Translations under genes and position numbers: made by a program | Part shown: positions 51,950 through 61,196 of the stretch, one piece after another | How the letters are laid out: the number at the start of each line of letters is the position of its first letter | Numbering within the stretch: position 1 is the first letter of the stretch | Source: Acidobacteriota bacterium | GTDB lineage: Bacteria; Acidobacteriota; Terriglobia; Acidiferrales; UBA7541 | Length of the DNA stretch: 64,000 bases | Direction: 5' to 3' | NCBI GenBank assembly: GCA_003224085.1 | Contig: QHYK01000038.1 | Location: 1-64,000 of the forward strand | Notes under the pieces: generated by a model | Told to the model about the DNA's origin: nothing | Databases searched by the model: none | What the model saw: the letters and a program-made list of their open reading frames with translations, nothing else

Positions 51950-53289
51950 GGAGAAAAGACAGGCAAGAAAACGGAAACGGAGGAAACTTGCCCCCACAAC
52001 CCGCCCCTTTCACGGAACGAAAATACATTCTGCCTTTCATCCTGATTACCAGCCTCTTTTTTCTTTGGGCCTTCGGCGTCAACCTCAACGACGTCCTCAT
52101 TCCGCACTTCAAATCCGCCTTCAGCCTGAGCGACTTTCAATCCTCCTTCCTTCAAGTGGCCTTCTTTGGCGGCTACTTCCTTGCCGCGCTCGTCGCCGGC
52201 CGCTTGATGGAACGCATCGGGTACAAGCGCGGAATTCTCAGCGGCCTGTTCCTCTGCGCCTCGGGAGCGCTCTTGTTTGTCCCCGCCGGTTCGCTCGGCG
52301 TTTACGGCCTGTTCCTGTTTTCATCGTTCGTGCTGGCGTGCGGCCAGAGCTTCCTCGAAGTCGCCGCGAATCCCTACGCGGCGATTCTTGGCGCGCCGGA
52401 AAGCAGCGAGCGCCGCCTGAATCTGGCGCAGTCGTTCAATGGCGTCGGCTACGTCGTCGCGCTGTACGTCGTCGGCCCCATGATCCTTTCTGCGACCGTG
52501 CCAAGCGCCGAGGATCTCGCGCGTCTCAGCCCCGCTGTCTTGCAGGCCTATCGCGCGTCGCAAACGGCCACGGTCCGCATTCCCTACCTGGTCATCGGCG
52601 GCATTTTTCTGGTGGTCGCCGCGGTCATTTACTTCGCGCACCTCCCGGAAATCCGCGAAGCCGCCACGCCCGAGGAAGCCGGCGCTTCCGCAAGCTGGGA
52701 AGGGGTTCTCGCTCACAAACATCTGGTGCGCAGCGTGGTCGCCCAATTCCTCTACGTAGGTGCCCAGGTTGGCGTCGGCAGCTTCGTTATTCGCTTTGTG
52801 ATGCACGTGCAGCCGCTTCTCGGGCCGCGCGGCGCCGCAAGATATTTGGTGCTTCACGCGGTGGGCTTCATGATTGGGCGCTTTGCCGGGTCCGCGCTGA
52901 TGAAGTGGACTAGCGCCTCGGGGCTGCTGGCCGTTTTCGCCTTTGGCGCGCTGATTTGCGCCGTGGTCGCCACGTCCACCGCCGGCGCTATCCCGATTTA
53001 CGCCGTGGTCCTCATCGGCTTCTTTCACTCCATCATGTTTCCCACGATTTTTGCCTTGGGCATCAAAAATCTGGGTCCCTTCACCAAGCGCGGCTCGTCG
53101 CTGCTGGTCATGGCCATCATCGGAGCCGCCGTGGTGCCGCCTGTCATGGGCAAAATCTCCGACCTGTCGAACATCCAGCGCGCCTTTTGGGTCCCCTTGC
53201 TGTGCTACGCCTACGTTTTATACTTTGCCGTAGTAGGCTACAGGCCAAAGCCTGCTTTGACGGCGGAAGCCGCGCCCGCCGAGTTGTAG
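51946..53289 (+). CDS. fucP: FucP-like sugar:H+ symporter (MFS)
   Basis: 447 residues from ATG 51946, twelve hydrophobic segments. FucP-type features: FILITSLFFLWAFGVNLNDVLIPHFKSAFSLSDFQSSFLQVAFFGGYF (conserved asparagine/aspartate in helix 1), GLFLCASGALLFVPAG, and ANPYAAILG. Family imports L-fucose and related deoxyhexoses or, in variants, glucose/galactose. The ATG lies inside a dispersed repeat; TTG 51988, right after GGAGG, is a plausible true start and leaves the helices intact. Sits between the SDR and the mutarotase gene. Confidence 0.88.
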   Translation: MRRKDRQENGNGGNLPPQPAPFTERKYILPFILITSLFFLWAFGVNLNDVLIPHFKSAFSLSDFQSSFLQVAFFGGYFLAALVAGRLMERIGYKRGILSGLFLCASGALLFVPAGSLGVYGLFLFSSFVLACGQSFLEVAANPYAAILGAPESSERRLNLAQSFNGVGYVVALYVVGPMILSATVPSAEDLARLSPAVLQAYRASQTATVRIPYLVIGGIFLVVAAVIYFAHLPEIREAATPEEAGASASWEGVLAHKHLVRSVVAQFLYVGAQVGVGSFVIRFVMHVQPLLGPRGAARYLVLHAVGFMIGRFAGSALMKWTSASGLLAVFAFGALICAVVATSTAGAIPIYAVVLIGFFHSIMFPTIFALGIKNLGPFTKRGSSLLVMAIIGAAVVPPVMGKISDLSNIQRAFWVPLLCYAYVLYFAVVGYRPKPALTAEAAPAEL

Positions 53290-53331
53290 CCGCCGCTTTT
53301 TGAAGCGGGCCGTTCGGTGGCCTTTGCATAG

Positions 53332-53349
53332 GCCGGGCTTCGGCCCGGC
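53332..53349 (+). terminator. Stem-loop with UUCG tetraloop after the permease gene
   Basis: GCCGGGC (53332-53338), loop TTCG, GCCCGGC (53343-53349); a T-rich stretch including TTTTT follows about ten bases later. It may terminate or attenuate transcription before the mutarotase gene, whose ATG is 25 nt further on. Confidence 0.45.
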
Positions 53350-53374
53350 TCTTCGGTCTTTTTGGAGTGTGTCT

Positions 53375-53713
53375 ATGACCACCCGCTACTGCCTCACCCT
53401 GGACTTGCGGGACGATCCTCAACTCGTAGCCGAATACCGGCGCTACCACCAAAAAATCTGGCCGGAAATCACCCGGAGCATTCGCGACGCGGGCATCGAA
53501 GACATGGAAATCTATCTCTTCGGGACGCGCCTGTTCATGATCATGGAAGCAAACGACAAATTTTCGTTTGAAGCCAAAACGAAAGCCGACGCCGCGAATC
53601 CCAAGGTCCGCGAATGGGAAGAGCTGATGTGGAAGTTCCAAAAGCCGCTGCCCGGCGCCAAGCCCGGCGAAAAGTGGCAGCGAATGGAACGAATTTTCAG
53701 ACTCGAACGATAG
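53375..53713 (+). CDS. L-rhamnose/L-fucose mutarotase
   Basis: 112 residues from ATG 53375; GGAG lies about 10 nt upstream, while an extension to 53300 runs through the terminator-like hairpin. Ferredoxin-like fold typical of RhaM: YCLTLDLRDDPQLVAEYRRYHQKIWPEITRSIRDAG, LFMIMEANDKFSFEAK, WEELMWKFQKPLPGA. It interconverts alpha and beta anomers of a deoxyhexose after uptake, so that the dehydrogenase can use the sugar quickly. Supports fucose or rhamnose as the substrate of this gene group. Confidence 0.88.
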   Translation: MTTRYCLTLDLRDDPQLVAEYRRYHQKIWPEITRSIRDAGIEDMEIYLFGTRLFMIMEANDKFSFEAKTKADAANPKVREWEELMWKFQKPLPGAKPGEKWQRMERIFRLER

Positions 53714-53993
53714 CTACGGAAAGGCAGAAAGAAGAAGACCGAAGGGAAAAGAAGGGCAGAAGGGCGCCTAGCTGGCGTTGGATGCTCTCGGTTGTTCAAT
53801 TTCTAGTACTTCAAAATCGGATGTTGGCGATAGACTTTATAGCAAACTCAGGACTTGTCCGGGCGGTTAACGGGTGTTTACCGGATTGCAGGGTTGACCT
53901 AAGCTTCGCAGACTGACGCCCCTGAGGGCAGAACGTCCCGCATGCTTCTGCGTCCCCGCCGCGGTGGAAGCCGCTGGCCCGAGGGAGGTTCTA

Positions 53994-54353
53994 ATGATGC
54001 AGCAACCCGTGGTCCATTCTAGGAGGTTCACTTCGCGAATCGAGACGCCCGACGGTGTCTGGGTGTATTGGAGCGCTGATGGACGTGAGGACACTTCAAG
54101 AGTTCGCAATTTGAGCCTGGGTGGTCTGTTCCTGGAAACGTCAGCGTCAAAAAAAGTGGATTCGACGTTGCGGCTTGATTTTCTTGTTCAAGAGGGACAG
54201 ATCAGCGCGGATGCTATCGTCCGGCGCGCAGAGCCTAACACTGGGTTGGCGTTGAAGTTCACCGATATGAGCGATGAGGACAAGTTGCGCTTGGACGTCT
54301 TGGTGAACCGGCTTCGCAAACAGCAGTCGAGAGATAACGGAGCCAAAGGCTAG
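53994..54353 (+). CDS. PilZ-domain protein
   Basis: 119 residues from ATG 53994 with GGGAGG upstream. The c-di-GMP-binding features are an RRFTSR-type arginine motif near the N-terminus (RxxxR) and NLSLGGLFLET ([D/N]xSxxG). A single stand-alone PilZ domain typically transmits c-di-GMP signals to motility or surface machinery. No partner gene is adjacent. The first arginine motif is reasonably conserved, so binding is likely. Confidence 0.85.
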   Translation: MMQQPVVHSRRFTSRIETPDGVWVYWSADGREDTSRVRNLSLGGLFLETSASKKVDSTLRLDFLVQEGQISADAIVRRAEPNTGLALKFTDMSDEDKLRLDVLVNRLRKQQSRDNGAKG

Positions 54354-54617
54354 TTCCGGTTTTGGCGGCGCACGCCGTTGGCCAGTGAAAAGCCCAAACT
54401 GGGGGCTCTCTACCACTGTTTTGTGAGTTTTGTGTGTGGGGATTGCGATCCTTCGTCAATACGGCCTCATCCGATGTCTCCCTTCTCGGGCCTTCCTTTC
54501 CTAGGCCCTCCAGTATCAACACTCGCAACGCACCCTGCAAGCGATCCTGCGTCCAGGCGGGAGCAGGTTGGGCTGCTCTGCCTGGACGCCATCGAGCGAG
54601 GGCTGATGCGCAACGGG

Positions 54618-55040
54618 TTAGTTGCTTCCGGAGGCGGAAGAGGCAGCGGGACGCTTGCTGGGTGCTGCGGCCAGAAGCGCCTCGGCACGAGGCAGCGCGA
54701 GCGTGTAAGCGTAGACGCCCGTCTCAACGCGGCTAAGCACACGCTGATCACCGACGGTCGTGAAGCCGAGTTGTGGTTTGTCCTGGGAAGTAGCGTCCGT
54801 TACGGGAACAAGCAGAACGCTCTGGTTGCGATTGTCCAGACTGGTTAGCAGCAGGACTCGTGGTTTGTCATCGCGGAGACGCGTAATTTTGTATTCGCCG
54901 GCGGGAAGCGTTTGGCCGGCGGCCACGAACTCGAAAGGAATTTTCACGACGAGCCCATCTACAGATTGGGCCTTCGCAGGAATGGTGAGGCCGGCGAAAC
55001 CGGCCAGTACCAAGGCAATACGCACGAATAGTTTGTTCAC
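54618..55040 (-). CDS. Secreted small hypothetical protein (acidobacterial type)
   Basis: 140 residues, GTG start at 55040 with AAAGGAG upstream. Signal peptide KLFVRIALVLAGFAGLTIPAKAQ. The mature part is beta-rich: VVKIPFEFVAAGQTLPAGEYKITRLRDDKPRVLLLTSLD. I recognise this pattern (a beta sandwich with a PAGxYxI motif) from acidobacterial secreted proteins of unknown function. The C-terminal tail is low complexity (APSKRPAASSASGSN). Stands alone. Confidence 0.8.
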   Translation of the reverse strand: MNKLFVRIALVLAGFAGLTIPAKAQSVDGLVVKIPFEFVAAGQTLPAGEYKITRLRDDKPRVLLLTSLDNRNQSVLLVPVTDATSQDKPQLGFTTVGDQRVLSRVETGVYAYTLALPRAEALLAAAPSKRPAASSASGSN

Positions 55041-55524
55041 AGTTTCTCCTTTGAACGTTTCGGCATCGTTGCGGGGTAAACGGCGCTTGGACTGGTATTC
55101 CTCGAGCGGCGGTTACGGGACCAAGGTTGCAACAATCGTCCTCAAAACGGTTACACCAGGTAGGACGCTGCGGGCGGAGAAAAGTAACGCCGCGGAGCCC
55201 GCAAAGAATCGAGGACACCTATCACATTTTTGCGGGTAAATTTTTTCGCGCGCGCATAACTTTTTGGAGGCAAACCGCATCGCGGCCAGGACAGAAGGCA
55301 GAGAGCCTGACTGCGGAGGCTGACCCGGCCCTCTTCCAAGCGCGGAACCTACCTTCCAAGGTAAACTCAAACGACTAACGCAGAGGCCGCATAGGCGCAC
55401 AGCGCACAAAAAAGCACGGAGAGGATGAACATGCCGCCCTGACCCTTCGTTTCGGCGCGGCAAGGGGGCCGCGCGGCATGAAAACCTCGAGGCCTGTGAG
55501 CGCGGCGGGAATGCAGGGAGAGCG
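55041..55524. other. Intergenic region before the mannonate dehydratase gene
   Basis: No gene recognised. A GGGAGAG ribosome binding site at its right end serves the following gene. No strong promoter sequence stands out. Confidence 0.5.
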
Positions 55525-56733
55525 ATGAAGATTCTAGATGCGAAGGTGATTGTGTGCAGCCCAGGACGGAACTTCGTAACGCTGAAGATCACGACGGAAG
55601 ACGGGATTTACGGGCTGGGGGACGCAACGCTGAACGGAAGGGAGCTGGCGGTGGCCAGCTACCTGACCAACCACGTGATTCCGCTGCTCATCGGACGCGA
55701 CGCGCGGCGCATCGAGGACGCGTGGCAATACCTTTACAAAGGGGCGTACTGGCGCCGCGGGCCAGTGACGATGTGCGCGATTTCGGCCGTGGACATGGCG
55801 CTGTGGGACATTAAGGGCAAGGCGCTGAACGCGCCGGTGTATCAATTGCTGGGAGGCGCGTCGCGCGAAGGCGTCCTGGTGTATGGACACGCGAGCGGCA
55901 AAGACATAGAGGAAACCGTCAAAGCCGTGGCCGAGTACATGAAACTGGGATACAAGGCGATTCGCGCGCAAAGCGGGATTCCGGGAATACCGAGCACCTA
56001 CGGAGTGGGGCGCGGGGAAATGTACTACGAGCCGGCGGCGAAAGATGCGCCGCCAGAAGAGGTTTGGAGCTCGGAACTTTATATGAATTTTGTGCCGCAA
56101 TTATTTTCGCGGTTGCGGAAGGAATTTGGAGAAGATGTGCCGTTGCTGCACGACGTGCATCACCGTCTCACGCCCATGGAAGCGGCGCGCGTGGGAAAGA
56201 GTCTAGAGCCGTATCATTTGTTCTGGCTGGAGGATCCGGCTCCGGCGGAGCTGCAAGAAGGTTTTCGGCTGATCCGGCAGCACACGACGACCCCCATTGC
56301 AGTGGGTGAAGTTTTTAATTCCATTTACGATTGCCAGCAGCTCATTCGGGAGCAGTTGATTGATTACATCCGAACGGCGGTCGTGCATGCGGGCGGGATT
56401 TCGCATGTGCGAAAGATCGCCAGCCTGGCGGAGTTGTATCACGTGCGAACGGGCTGTCACGGCGCAACGGACATGAGCCCGGTGTGCATGGCGGCGGCGC
56501 TGCATTTTGATTTGAGCGTGCACAATTTCGGAATCCAGGAATATATGCGGCACCTGGAGGAAACCGACCGCGTGTTCCCGCACGCGTACAGTTTTTCCCT
56601 GGGCATGATGCATCCAGGCGATAAGCCAGGCCTGGGAGTTGATATCGACGAGAAGCTAGCGGCGAACTACCCGTATCAACGAGCGTATTTGCCGGTGAAT
56701 CGCAAGCTGGACGGCACGATGCATAGTTGGTAG
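55525..56733 (+). CDS. Mannonate dehydratase-like enolase superfamily enzyme (ManD/RspA type)
   Basis: 402 residues. N-terminal capping domain, then the barrel: [13 protein letters not shown] (aspartate metal ligand and catalytic histidine), [17 protein letters not shown] (metal glutamates), and [18 protein letters not shown] with a further catalytic histidine; C-terminal W. This fits the ManD family, which dehydrates D-mannonate (or D-gluconate) to 2-keto-3-deoxygluconate. The following permease, KDG kinase and KDPG aldolase use or supply the same pathway. RspA-type low-activity members share the fold, but context favours true D-mannonate dehydratase. Confidence 0.92.
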   Translation: MKILDAKVIVCSPGRNFVTLKITTEDGIYGLGDATLNGRELAVASYLTNHVIPLLIGRDARRIEDAWQYLYKGAYWRRGPVTMCAISAVDMALWDIKGKALNAPVYQLLGGASREGVLVYGHASGKDIEETVKAVAEYMKLGYKAIRAQSGIPGIPSTYGVGRGEMYYEPAAKDAPPEEVWSSELYMNFVPQLFSRLRKEFGEDVPLLHDVHHRLTPMEAARVGKSLEPYHLFWLEDPAPAELQEGFRLIRQHTTTPIAVGEVFNSIYDCQQLIREQLIDYIRTAVVHAGGISHVRKIASLAELYHVRTGCHGATDMSPVCMAAALHFDLSVHNFGIQEYMRHLEETDRVFPHAYSFSLGMMHPGDKPGLGVDIDEKLAANYPYQRAYLPVNRKLDGTMHSW

Positions 56734-56860
56734 CTGGAACTCATGGTGCACAGAGGGCCAGACAATGGAAAAGAGAAAATCGAAAATGGAACTGTTCGAT
56801 AGCGTACCGGCCGAGCGATTTGTTGAGTGGCGCTGAAGCTCGAGAGCAGTTTTTTAGCGT

Positions 56861-56889
56861 TTGACGCGGCTGCCCATCATTTTTATAGT
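56861..56889 (+). promoter_or_regulatory. Sigma-70-like promoter before the hexuronate permease
   Basis: TTGACG (56861-56866), 17-nt spacer, TATAGT (56884-56889), in the context TTTTTAGCGTTTGAC like the promoter at 43236. It implies translation starts at ATG 56936 or later, not at the in-frame TTG/ATG-like codons over the promoter. Confidence 0.6.
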
Positions 56890-56935
56890 GAATTCTGGAC
56901 TGAGCTGGCCAGGAACTGGAAGCTCCATCCAACAC

Positions 56936-58276
56936 ATGGATCCAGTGCCTCCCAACCCAACCCCCGGAATCCTGGCGTCAACGGCTGAGAATGCAATGGC
57001 CGAGGAAGCGTCGCGAGCGAAGGCTTTTTCGCGCATGGGCTACTTCCGGTGGATCATCTGCGCGTTGCTGCTGTTCGGTGTGACTAAGAACTACATGGAC
57101 CGGCAAGTGCTTGGAGTCCTCAAAGTCACCTTGCAGCACGGTTTTGGCTGGAACGAGATTGCCTACGGGAATTTGGTGTCGGCGTTTCAGGCCGCTTATG
57201 CGGCCGGTATGCTGGCGATGGGCTGGCTCATCGATCGCATGGGAACGCGCCTGGGCTATGCGCTGGCAATGATTTTCTGGAGCCTCGCGTCGATGGGGAC
57301 CGCGCTGGCGAATTCACTGGGCGGCTTCCAGTTGTCCCGTTATGCGCTGGGATTTGGAGAGGCTGCTGTTTTCCCCGCGAGCATCAAAGCGGTGGCAGAA
57401 TGGTTTCCGAAGAGAGAGCGAGCGCTGGCGACGGGGATTTTTAACGCCGGAACCAATGTAGGCGCGATCATTACGCCCTTGATTGTGCCGTGGATTGTGA
57501 TTCATTGGGGCTGGCGAGGGGCGTTTGTGGGGATTGGGGCGATTGGCTTTGTGTGGCTGGCGGTGTGGCTGCTGATTTATCGCAAACCGGAGGAACATGG
57601 CCGGGTGTCGAAGGCGGAGCTGGAGTACATACGAAGCGACGGGCAGGCGGCCGCCGGCAAAACGAGTTGGACGCTGCTGGTTCCGCTGCGGCAGACCTGG
57701 GCGTTTGCGCTGGGAAAATTTCTGACCGACCCGATTTGGTGGTTTTATCTTTTTTGGGTGCCGGGATTCCTGCAAGCGAAACACGGGTTGACATTGACGG
57801 GGATGGGGATTCCGATCGTGGTCATCTACTTGATTTCGGATGTGGGGAGCGTTGGGGGAGGATGGATTTCCTCGTCGCTGATCAAGCGCGGACGAAGCGT
57901 CAACTCAGCGCGAAAGACGGCGATGTTGCTTTGCGCGGTCGGCGTGATCCCAGTGGTGTTCGCGTATCGAGTGCAAAGCACATGGTCTGCGGTGGTGTTG
58001 ATCGGGCTAGCCGCGGCTTGCCATCAAGGATTTTCCGCGAACCTGTACACCATAACTTCCGATATGTTTCCGGCGCGGGCAGTGGGCTCGGTCACGGGAA
58101 TCGGGGGCATGGCGGGAGCGATAGGAGGATGGCTCATTGCGGGAGTCGTGGGTCATGTGCTGCAGTGGACGGGAAGCTACATGATTCCGTTCGCGATGGC
58201 GGGGCTGGCGTACTTGGTGGCGCTGGGGGTGATTCACTTGCTTGCGCCAAGGTTGGAGCCGGCAAGAATCGAGTGA
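56936..58276 (+). CDS. Hexuronate permease (ExuT-like MFS transporter)
   Basis: 446 residues from ATG 56936; about twelve helices. Anion:cation symporter features: VTKNYMDRQVLGVLKVTLQHGFGWNEIAYG at helix 1, GWLIDRMGTRLGYALAM (MFS signature loop), and GFGEAAVFPASIKAVAEWFPKRERALATGIFNAGTNVGA. ExuT imports glucuronate and galacturonate with protons. ATG 56996 is a second possible start. Downstream KDG kinase gene follows by 71 nt. Context favours a hexuronate or aldonate. Confidence 0.9.
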   Translation: MDPVPPNPTPGILASTAENAMAEEASRAKAFSRMGYFRWIICALLLFGVTKNYMDRQVLGVLKVTLQHGFGWNEIAYGNLVSAFQAAYAAGMLAMGWLIDRMGTRLGYALAMIFWSLASMGTALANSLGGFQLSRYALGFGEAAVFPASIKAVAEWFPKRERALATGIFNAGTNVGAIITPLIVPWIVIHWGWRGAFVGIGAIGFVWLAVWLLIYRKPEEHGRVSKAELEYIRSDGQAAAGKTSWTLLVPLRQTWAFALGKFLTDPIWWFYLFWVPGFLQAKHGLTLTGMGIPIVVIYLISDVGSVGGGWISSSLIKRGRSVNSARKTAMLLCAVGVIPVVFAYRVQSTWSAVVLIGLAAACHQGFSANLYTITSDMFPARAVGSVTGIGGMAGAIGGWLIAGVVGHVLQWTGSYMIPFAMAGLAYLVALGVIHLLAPRLEPARIE

Positions 58277-58347
58277 AAAGCAGAAAGCAGAAGGGCGCGC
58301 CCTGACGAAGCGGGCGCTGACGCTCGGAACTTAGGAGATGGTTTGAG

Positions 58348-59454
58348 TTGAGGAAAGCGAATGCGCTGACGATTAAGCCGAAAAAAGAGTGCCGGTGGGA
58401 CCTGCTGAGCCTGGGCGAAGTGATGGTGCGGTTCGACCCGGGCGAGCGGCGGATCGCCACGGCGCGGTCGTTTGAAGTGTGCGAGGGCGGCGGGGAATAC
58501 AACGTGGCGCGCGGGCTGAAGCGCTGCTTCGGGCTCGACACGGCGGTGGTCACGGCGTTTGTCGATGACCCGGTGGGACGGCTGCTCGAGGACTTGATTT
58601 ATCAGGGAGGCGTGGACCAGTCGTTGGTGCGATGGGTGGAACACGACGGAGTAGGGCGCGCGGCGCGCAACGGGTTGAATTTTACGGAGCGTGGATTCGG
58701 AGTGAGAGCGGCGCTGGGAAGCTACGACCGCGGGCACACTGCCGTGTCGCAACTGAATCCGGGAGAGATCGATTGGAATGAGATTTTCGGAAAATACGGG
58801 GCGCGATGGTTTCACACCGGAGGGATTTTTTGCGCGCTTTCGGAGACGACACCGGAAGTGGCGTTAGAGGCGATGCAAGCGGCGCGAAAGAACGGGACCC
58901 TTGTTTCGTACGATTTGAACTATCGAGCGTCGCTCTGGAAATCGCTGGGAGGCAAGAAGCGGGCGCAAGAAGTCAACCGGCGGATTGCGCCGCACGTGGA
59001 CGTGATGCTGGGGAATGAAGAGGATTTTTCGGCGGCGCTGGGGTATGAAGTCCCGGGGATGGACGAGCAGCTGTCGGCGTTCGAGGCAGAAGGCTTCAAG
59101 CAGATGATTGGAAAAGTGGTGAAGGACTATCCCTTCAAAGTGGTGGCGACGACGCTGCGCAAAGCTAAAACGGCGACGCTGAATGATTGGGGAGCGATTT
59201 GTTATTGCGATGGGAAATTTTATCAGGCGAAAAATCGAGAGAATCTGGAGATTTTTGACCGCGTGGGCGGAGGCGACTCGTTTGCTTCGGGTTTGATCTA
59301 CGGGTTTTTGGCGGGACAGGAGCCGCAATGGTGTGTGGAGTGCGGCGCGGCGCACGGAGCTCTGGCGATGACGACTCCAGGGGACACCTCGATGGTGGCG
59401 TTCCAGGAGGTGATGCAGGTGATGAAGGGAGTGGGAGCGCGCATCGCGCGATGA
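58348..59454 (+). CDS. 2-keto-3-deoxygluconate kinase-like PfkB sugar kinase
   Basis: 368 residues, TTG start at 58348. PfkB motifs: CEGGGEYNVARGLKRCFG near residue 45 and DRVGGGDSFASGLIYGF (catalytic aspartate, anion hole) near 310. An insertion-rich middle region is typical of KdgK relatives. It phosphorylates 2-keto-3-deoxygluconate, feeding the KDPG aldolase encoded 4 nt downstream. G-ending codons dominate compared with the genes at 48-53 kb. Another keto-sugar acid kinase is possible but less likely. Confidence 0.9.
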   Translation: MRKANALTIKPKKECRWDLLSLGEVMVRFDPGERRIATARSFEVCEGGGEYNVARGLKRCFGLDTAVVTAFVDDPVGRLLEDLIYQGGVDQSLVRWVEHDGVGRAARNGLNFTERGFGVRAALGSYDRGHTAVSQLNPGEIDWNEIFGKYGARWFHTGGIFCALSETTPEVALEAMQAARKNGTLVSYDLNYRASLWKSLGGKKRAQEVNRRIAPHVDVMLGNEEDFSAALGYEVPGMDEQLSAFEAEGFKQMIGKVVKDYPFKVVATTLRKAKTATLNDWGAICYCDGKFYQAKNRENLEIFDRVGGGDSFASGLIYGFLAGQEPQWCVECGAAHGALAMTTPGDTSMVAFQEVMQVMKGVGARIAR

Positions 59455-59458
59455 GGGA

Positions 59459-60193
59459 ATGATGGAAGTGGAAGGGAAACAAACAGTCTTGCGGGACGGC
59501 GCAAAAATGGATAAACAGAGAGCACGCGAAAGAATTCTCAAGATTGGCGTAGTGCCCGTGGTACGCGCGTCATCGGCGCGGGAGGCGCGGTTGGCGGCGG
59601 ACGCCGTTTGCCAAGCCGGGATTCCGATCGTAGAGATTACCATGACCGTGCCCGGCGCAGTGGATGTTATTCGCGAGCTTACAAAGAGTAGTTCCGGCGA
59701 TGTTCTGATTGGTGCCGGCACAGTTCTCAATGTAGAGGCAGCGAGGAAATGCCTCGATGCGGGTGCACAGTTTCTGGTAAGCCCAGGACTGAATCTTGAA
59801 GTGGTCAAGCTCGCCGGAACGGAAGGAAAGTTGATGATGGCTGGGGCGTTGACGCCGACGGAGGTGATCACGGCGTGGGAGGCAGGTTCGGATTTTGTGA
59901 AGGTGTTTCCGTGCGGACAAGTGGGAGGGGCAAAATACATCAAAGCATTGCAAGGCCCTTTCCCGCAAATTCCGCTGGTACCAACCGGTGGTGTCAGTCT
60001 CCTAACGGCGGCAGAATTTATCGAGGCGGGTGCGGTAGCGCTGGGAGTGGGCGGGGAGTGTGTTCAGGCGGAGGCTTTGAAAGCCAACAAACCGGAAATT
60101 ATTGTTGAGAACGCCAAGAAGTTTCTGGCGATTGTGAATCAGGCGCGAGAAAGAATCGCGTCGGCAAAAGCGCTCGCCAAAAGTAGCCACTAG
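59459..60193 (+). CDS. eda: KDPG / KHG aldolase (class I)
   Basis: 244 residues. Core motifs: VVPVVRASSAREARLAADA, GIPIVEITMTVPGAVDVI (catalytic glutamate), IGAGTVLNVEAARKCLDAGAQFLVSP, DFVKVFPCGQVGGAKYIKAL (Schiff-base lysine) and PTGGVSL. It splits 2-keto-3-deoxy-6-phosphogluconate into pyruvate and glyceraldehyde 3-phosphate. Starts 4 nt after the kinase stop; ATG 59507 is an alternative start matching shorter homologues. Last gene of the plus-strand uronate group, 6 nt from the convergent SDR gene. Confidence 0.93.
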   Translation: MMEVEGKQTVLRDGAKMDKQRARERILKIGVVPVVRASSAREARLAADAVCQAGIPIVEITMTVPGAVDVIRELTKSSSGDVLIGAGTVLNVEAARKCLDAGAQFLVSPGLNLEVVKLAGTEGKLMMAGALTPTEVITAWEAGSDFVKVFPCGQVGGAKYIKALQGPFPQIPLVPTGGVSLLTAAEFIEAGAVALGVGGECVQAEALKANKPEIIVENAKKFLAIVNQARERIASAKALAKSSH

Positions 60194-60199
60194 AAAAAC

Positions 60200-60976
60200 C
60201 TATTGATTGACGCCGCTGGCCAGGATGCCGCCATCGACGACCAATAGATGACCGGTGACGAAGCTGGCGGCATCTGATGCGAGAAAGACCGCGGCGCCGA
60301 CAAGTTCTTCGAGTTTGCCAAAGCGGCGCATCGGCGTGCGAAGCAGGAATTCTTTGCCACGCTCCGTGCCGTCGAGCAAGGCTGCGTTCAAGTCCGTGCG
60401 CAGCACGCCGGGAACGAGCGCGTTGACACAAACTCCGTGGGGCGCCCATTCGATGGCGAGCGTTTTGGTGAGAGAAGCAACGGCGGCCTTGCTGGCTCCG
60501 TAAGCGGCAACCTCGAACAGGCCGACGAGCGAAGAAAGCGAGCCGATGTTGATGATGCGGCCGTAGCGGCGCTCGATCATGTGGCGGCCGAAGACGCGGC
60601 AGGCGCGAAGCGTCCCTTTCAAATTGGTCTCAAAGATGGCGTCCCACTCGGATTCCGGAAAATCGAGCGTGGGCATTTTCTTGGTGCGGCCGGCGCAATT
60701 CACGAGTACTTGAACGCTGCCGAATTCCCTGCAGAGGGATTCGCGCAGCCGCTCGATGCTGGCGATGTCGGTGACGTCGCAGGTTTGCGCGAGGGAGCGG
60801 CGGCCCACCGCCTGAATTTCCGAGGCCGCTTTGCGGACCAGTTCCTCGCGGCGGCCGGTCGGGACAACGTTGGCGCCGGCCTGCGCCAGCCCGCGGGCGA
60901 GGGCTAGGCCAATGCCACTGGTTCCTCCGATCACCACCGCGGTTTTGTCCTTCAGGTCAAGAAGTGGATGGCCCAT
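60200..60976 (-). CDS. SDR-family oxidoreductase
   Basis: 258 residues. VIGGTSGIGLALARGLAQAGANVV, NCAGRTKK, and catalytic YGASKAAV with serine SLSSL before it; ends LLVVDGGILASGVN. Similar enzymes are gluconate 5-dehydrogenases, mannonate/fructuronate reductases or 3-oxoacyl-ACP reductases. Because the uronate pathway here lacks a UxuB gene for fructuronate to mannonate, this SDR is the best local candidate for that step; the assignment is inference. It converges on the aldolase gene. Confidence 0.88.
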   Translation of the reverse strand: MGHPLLDLKDKTAVVIGGTSGIGLALARGLAQAGANVVPTGRREELVRKAASEIQAVGRRSLAQTCDVTDIASIERLRESLCREFGSVQVLVNCAGRTKKMPTLDFPESEWDAIFETNLKGTLRACRVFGRHMIERRYGRIINIGSLSSLVGLFEVAAYGASKAAVASLTKTLAIEWAPHGVCVNALVPGVLRTDLNAALLDGTERGKEFLLRTPMRRFGKLEELVGAAVFLASDAASFVTGHLLVVDGGILASGVNQ

Positions 60977-61196
60977 GGGCGCTCGCGTATGAATTCCATT
61001 CCTCTATCCCGGGAACCGTGATTTGTGGCAATGGATTGTAATGCCAGACGCCGGAATGGCGTATCAAGTATTGTTAAATAGACCGTTTGCCAGAACTGAG
61101 GCTGAAAGCGGGGAGAGAAACACTGGCGACGCGGGAACCAGTTATCGCATCGAACCTTAGTACAATAAAAGGAAGCATTGTAAGGAGAAGCCGAGA

